From positions 1 to 15,219 of the forward strand of contig JAZDLC010000167.1 in NCBI GenBank assembly GCA_043802345.1: a stretch of 15,219 nucleotides of DNA, given 5' to 3'. Every line of letters begins with the position of its first letter. The stretch's first letter is position 1. Origin of the DNA: JAZDLC01 sp043802345 (lineage in GTDB: Bacteria; Planctomycetota; B15-G4; JADJEK01). Below are positions 12,914 through 15,219 of the stretch, one piece after another. Made by a program: the position numbers and the translations under genes. Under the pieces are notes generated by a model. It was not told where the DNA came from. It made no database searches and saw only the letters and a program-made list of their open reading frames with translations.

Positions 12914-14803
12914 CTACGCATTCGTTCTGCGAGTCTTGCGGACGACGTACATGAGAATCCCGATGATCAGAACCAGCGTCGGCACGGCCAGCATCCCAAG
13001 GAACTTGATGCCCGTCTTCTCGCCCGGCGAGAGATCGGCGCGCACAGAAGGCGGGGCGGACATCCGGTTGCGCACTTCAGTCAGCCGGCTGCCGGTGGTC
13101 ATCCGGTCGACCAGGGTCCAGAGAAACTCGAGGTTGCCACTGAGGCCCAGGTAGTCGTTGGTCAGGAAACGACTGCTCCCCACCACCACGATCGTGGTCT
13201 CGGGAGACTTCTCGAGGATAAAGGGCGCCGCGGGTCCCGGCCCCTCCGTTCCTTCCGGAACTTCGGCGTCCTGCGGCTCCTCCTCGGCATCGGCCGCGGC
13301 TTCCGCCGGCTTCTCCGCGTCCTGAGGTTCTCCGGTTTCCTGTGGTTCTCCCGCTTCCTGAGGCTCTGGCTCTGCCTGAACCAGTCCGCCGCCCGGCGTG
13401 TCTTCTTCCTCGACCGGCTCTTCCTCGGCCTTCTCCGGCTCGGCATCCTCCGGCTCGTCGTCCTCGAACTTGAACCCCTGATTCTCGAGGTCCTCCAGGG
13501 TCGGCCCCTGGTTCGCGGTGACGACTCCGTCCGGCAGCGCCCGGTTGGAGAAGTACGAGGTGAATTCTCCCTTCAGCAGGCCGACGATGTCGAACTGGCT
13601 GTAGTCGTCGATCGACTCCGGCGGCTTGATGGTGCGGCGATCCAGGTTGAAGAACCCCTCCTGGGCCCAGGCCGCAGGCGTGCTCTGTGCGAGCACCACT
13701 CCCTCCACGCCCGGCGGTGGATTCAGCTCGATCGAAGAGGCGAGCACCACAAAGAATGAGCCAACGCCGTTCATCAGCGACGACTCCGGATCGAAGTAGT
13801 TGGCCAGCACCTTGGGCAATAGGTAGACCGGCGGCTCGAACAGTCGCTGGTAGCACTGCGTGTCCAGGACCAGGTTCTTGGCGACCGTGAAGCCGTAATG
13901 GGCGAACAGGTTTTCGGGCATGGAGGTCCGGGCGACCAGGGAGCGCATCTGGGCGTTCTCCTCCGTCCCCTCGGTCAACACGATCAGCTTGCCGCCGCCC
14001 ATCAGGTACTGGTCCAGATAGAACTGCGCCTTGTCGTCCATGCCGGCCACGTTGTGCACGACCAGCAGGTCGATATGGCTCGGCACCTCCTTGTCCAGCT
14101 TGACCTTCTCCACTTCGAACTGCTTCTGCAGCTCGCCCCTGACCCTCGAATAGTCGCCGTCGATGTCATGCTCGTCCTGGGTCTGGCCCATCTGCGCGGC
14201 ATACTGGGGCGGGATCCCTTCCGGCAGCGACTTGATGGCGTCGAAGCCGATGGTGATCGTCTCCCGCTGGGTCAGTCGGGTGATCGCCATGGCCAGGTTG
14301 AACTCGAGCGTCTCGACCGGCATGGCGACCGGGATCGCCTGATCTTCCTTCCCGCCATACGAGAGGACCATGCCGATAAAAGCCTTGAAGACCACCGCTG
14401 ACTGCTCGTCGCGCCCGCTCAGATCGAGCTGCTCGACGCCGGCGGAACGCGCCTCCATCTCCAGCTCCGGATCGTCCGTCGGATCCCTGAAATCGATCTT
14501 CAGCCTGCCCCGGCCCCTGGCGCCGAACTCCTCCACCAGGTCCCTGATCTCCCGGGGGATGTGCGAATAGCGCGTCTGATTCTTGAATGCCTTCTCCGAC
14601 AGGTAGACCCGCATGGTCACCAGGTCATCCAGGTCGGCCAGCAGGTCGACGGTGGCCGGGTGCAGGGTGTACAGACCGTCATGGGTCAGGTCGAAGCGAC
14701 CGAAGTGGTCCTGGGCGATCCAGTTGAACAGCACCAGGTTGACCGCAACCAGCAGCACCGAGAGCGCGAATGAACGACGACGACGTGCAGGAGTCAGAAC
14801 CAT
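12914..14803 (-). CDS. GldG-like ABC-transporter auxiliary protein
   Basis: 629 residues, ATG preceded by AAAGGAGGG that overlaps the stop of the permease gene. The first membrane helix is at 11-30 (SFALSVLLVAVNLVLFNWIA) and a second is at about 602-622 (LGMLAVPTLVLIIGILMYVV), with a large extracytoplasmic domain between. That domain has the GldG/ABC_transp_aux layout: RFDLTHDGLYTLHPATVDLL, then LVTMRVYLSEKAF, LKIDFRDPTDDPELEMEARS, then DLLVVHNVAGMDDKAQFYLD and YLMGGGKLIVLTEG. GldG with GldF and the ATPase GldA forms an ABC system needed for gliding in Bacteroidota. In other phyla the role is unknown. Between DLENQGFKFEDDE and APFILEKSPETTIVVVGSS there is an acidic Glu/Pro/Ala insert of about 80 residues (13230-13470). 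The operon order permease, GldG, DUF4340 is typical. Confidence 0.9.
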   Translation of the reverse strand: MVLTPARRRRSFALSVLLVAVNLVLFNWIAQDHFGRFDLTHDGLYTLHPATVDLLADLDDLVTMRVYLSEKAFKNQTRYSHIPREIRDLVEEFGARGRGRLKIDFRDPTDDPELEMEARSAGVEQLDLSGRDEQSAVVFKAFIGMVLSYGGKEDQAIPVAMPVETLEFNLAMAITRLTQRETITIGFDAIKSLPEGIPPQYAAQMGQTQDEHDIDGDYSRVRGELQKQFEVEKVKLDKEVPSHIDLLVVHNVAGMDDKAQFYLDQYLMGGGKLIVLTEGTEENAQMRSLVARTSMPENLFAHYGFTVAKNLVLDTQCYQRLFEPPVYLLPKVLANYFDPESSLMNGVGSFFVVLASSIELNPPPGVEGVVLAQSTPAAWAQEGFFNLDRRTIKPPESIDDYSQFDIVGLLKGEFTSYFSNRALPDGVVTANQGPTLEDLENQGFKFEDDEPEDAEPEKAEEEPVEEEDTPGGGLVQAEPEPQEAGEPQETGEPQDAEKPAEAAADAEEEPQDAEVPEGTEGPGPAAPFILEKSPETTIVVVGSSRFLTNDYLGLSGNLEFLWTLVDRMTTGSRLTEVRNRMSAPPSVRADLSPGEKTGIKFLGMLAVPTLVLIIGILMYVVRKTRRTNA

Positions 14804-14819
14804 CTCTTCAGACCCTCCT

Positions 14820-15143
14820 TTAGCGACGCTTCACGGCGGCGGTGTTCAACATCAGGAAGACGCCCAGCATCGACGCGTAGTAGAGCATGTCCCGGGTGTC
14901 GACGACGCCGCGCTGAATGTTCTCGAAGTGCTCGGTCAGGGACAGGCTGCGGATCATTCCGCCCATGCCCTGGGGGAAGATGCTGGCCACCGGCTCCAGG
15001 CCGATGATCACGAAGTAGAGACAAACGCCGACCCCGAGGATGAACGCCACGATCTGGCTCTGGGTCAGCGCCGAGGCGAACAGGGACATCCGGCGCAACG
15101 GGAACCGGTATGCGCGGATCCTGGTGGGCGTCGGCATCATCAC
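14820..15143 (-). CDS. GldF-like ABC permease, C-terminal part; 5' portion missing or rearranged
   Basis: The recognisable part starts at SLFASALTQSQIVAFILG (from about 15086) and runs to the TAA at 14820. It has two membrane helices (QIVAFILGVGVCLYFVIIGL and DMLYYASMLGVFLMLNTAAV) and the signature SLTEHFENIQRGVVDTRD of the GldF/ABC-2 permease family. In this family the residues just before SLFAS belong to another membrane helix (pattern GxxLLGAAFLAIGLF). Here they are PTPTRIRAYRFPLRRM, polar and basic. The frame stays open to the window edge but has poor GC3 and no hydrophobic segment, so the true gene seems cut near 15089. The GTG at 15143 is only a nominal start. The stop overlaps the ribosome site of the GldG-like gene. 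See the findings for the junction. Confidence 0.65.
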   Translation of the reverse strand: MMMPTPTRIRAYRFPLRRMSLFASALTQSQIVAFILGVGVCLYFVIIGLEPVASIFPQGMGGMIRSLSLTEHFENIQRGVVDTRDMLYYASMLGVFLMLNTAAVKRR

Positions 15144-15180
15144 CGTCCACGCCGCGGTGATCCTGCACGGGGGATACTGA
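15091..15180 (+). CDS. Possible 3' end of a plus-strand membrane protein gene (fragment)
   Basis: The plus frame ending at TGA 15178-15180 encodes RRNGNRYARI followed by LVGVGIITVHAAVILHGGY, a convincing membrane helix with almost every third codon base G or C. No start with a ribosome site is visible inside the window, and the frame runs back into the permease sequence, so this would be a fragment joined near 15090. It lies opposite the open but non-hydrophobic minus frame. Family not recognised. Confidence 0.35.
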   Translation, partial: RRNGNRYARILVGVGIITVHAAVILHGGY

Positions 15181-15182
15181 GC

Positions 15183-15219
15183 GTGAAGACCCGGAACGTG
15201 TTCATCCTGAGCCTGGGCG
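15183..15219 (+). CDS. Possible start of a plus-strand gene running off the window
   Basis: GTG at 15183 follows GGGGGA by 8 bases and lies 2 bases after the stop of the preceding plus-strand frame. The first residues, MKTRNVFILSLG, look like a short basic stretch leading into a membrane helix or signal peptide. All codons end in G or C, whereas the opposing minus frame here uses many T-ending codons (GCT, GAT, GTT, GGT, CTT, TAT). Too short to assign a product. Confidence 0.4.
   Translation, partial: MKTRNVFILSLG

Overview
This is a GC-rich window with dense, mostly minus-strand gene content. It suggests a Gram-negative-type bacterium: there is a Kdo/WaaP-type lipopolysaccharide kinase homologue, and several proteins carry signal peptides. 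MJ0042-like zinc-ribbon proteins with one membrane segment, secreted HEAT and TPR proteins, and a GldFG/DUF4340 cluster are typical of Planctomycetota or neighbouring deep, metagenome-derived phyla. This placement is an inference; there is no rRNA or other firm marker here.

Layout. 28-1131 (-): secreted TPR protein with a Ser-Gly-Arg-rich linker, divergent from 1288-2520 (+). The genes at 1288-2520 and 2655-3704 are two zinc-ribbon/one-TM paralogues in tandem, separated by a good intrinsic terminator at 2535-2570. 3758-3857: an imperfect inverted repeat built of GGGGTC units between convergent genes. 3865-4119 (-): stand-alone NIL-domain protein. 4224-5792 (-): secreted HEAT-repeat protein. 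5793-6143 is the only gene-free stretch over 300 bases. It is filled with several kinds of repeats, including a 240-bp unit with near-perfect 13-bp inverted ends. 6144-7358 (-): secreted protein with an EF-hand-like loop.

7435-10601 (-) is a compact three-gene operon: a membrane-anchored coiled-coil protein with ten consecutive prolines, asparaginyl-tRNA synthetase (asnS), and an EpmA/GenX-like lysyl-tRNA-synthetase paralogue. The last two genes overlap as TGATG. EpmA enzymes modify EF-P, which relieves ribosome stalling at proline runs, so the presence of a ten-proline run in the same operon is noteworthy. The EpmA-like protein also keeps an OB-like N-terminal domain that classical EpmA lacks.

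10728-11579 (+): WaaP/KdkA-like kinase. 11605-11641: a hairpin of GAC-type triplets between convergent genes. 11688-14803 plus 14820 onward (-): GldF-like permease, GldG-like protein and DUF4340 protein, tightly packed and probably one ABC-type export or surface-assembly system. The recognisable permease stops abruptly near 15089. From there to the edge the plus strand looks like the end of one gene and the start of another, so a rearrangement or assembly join is likely.
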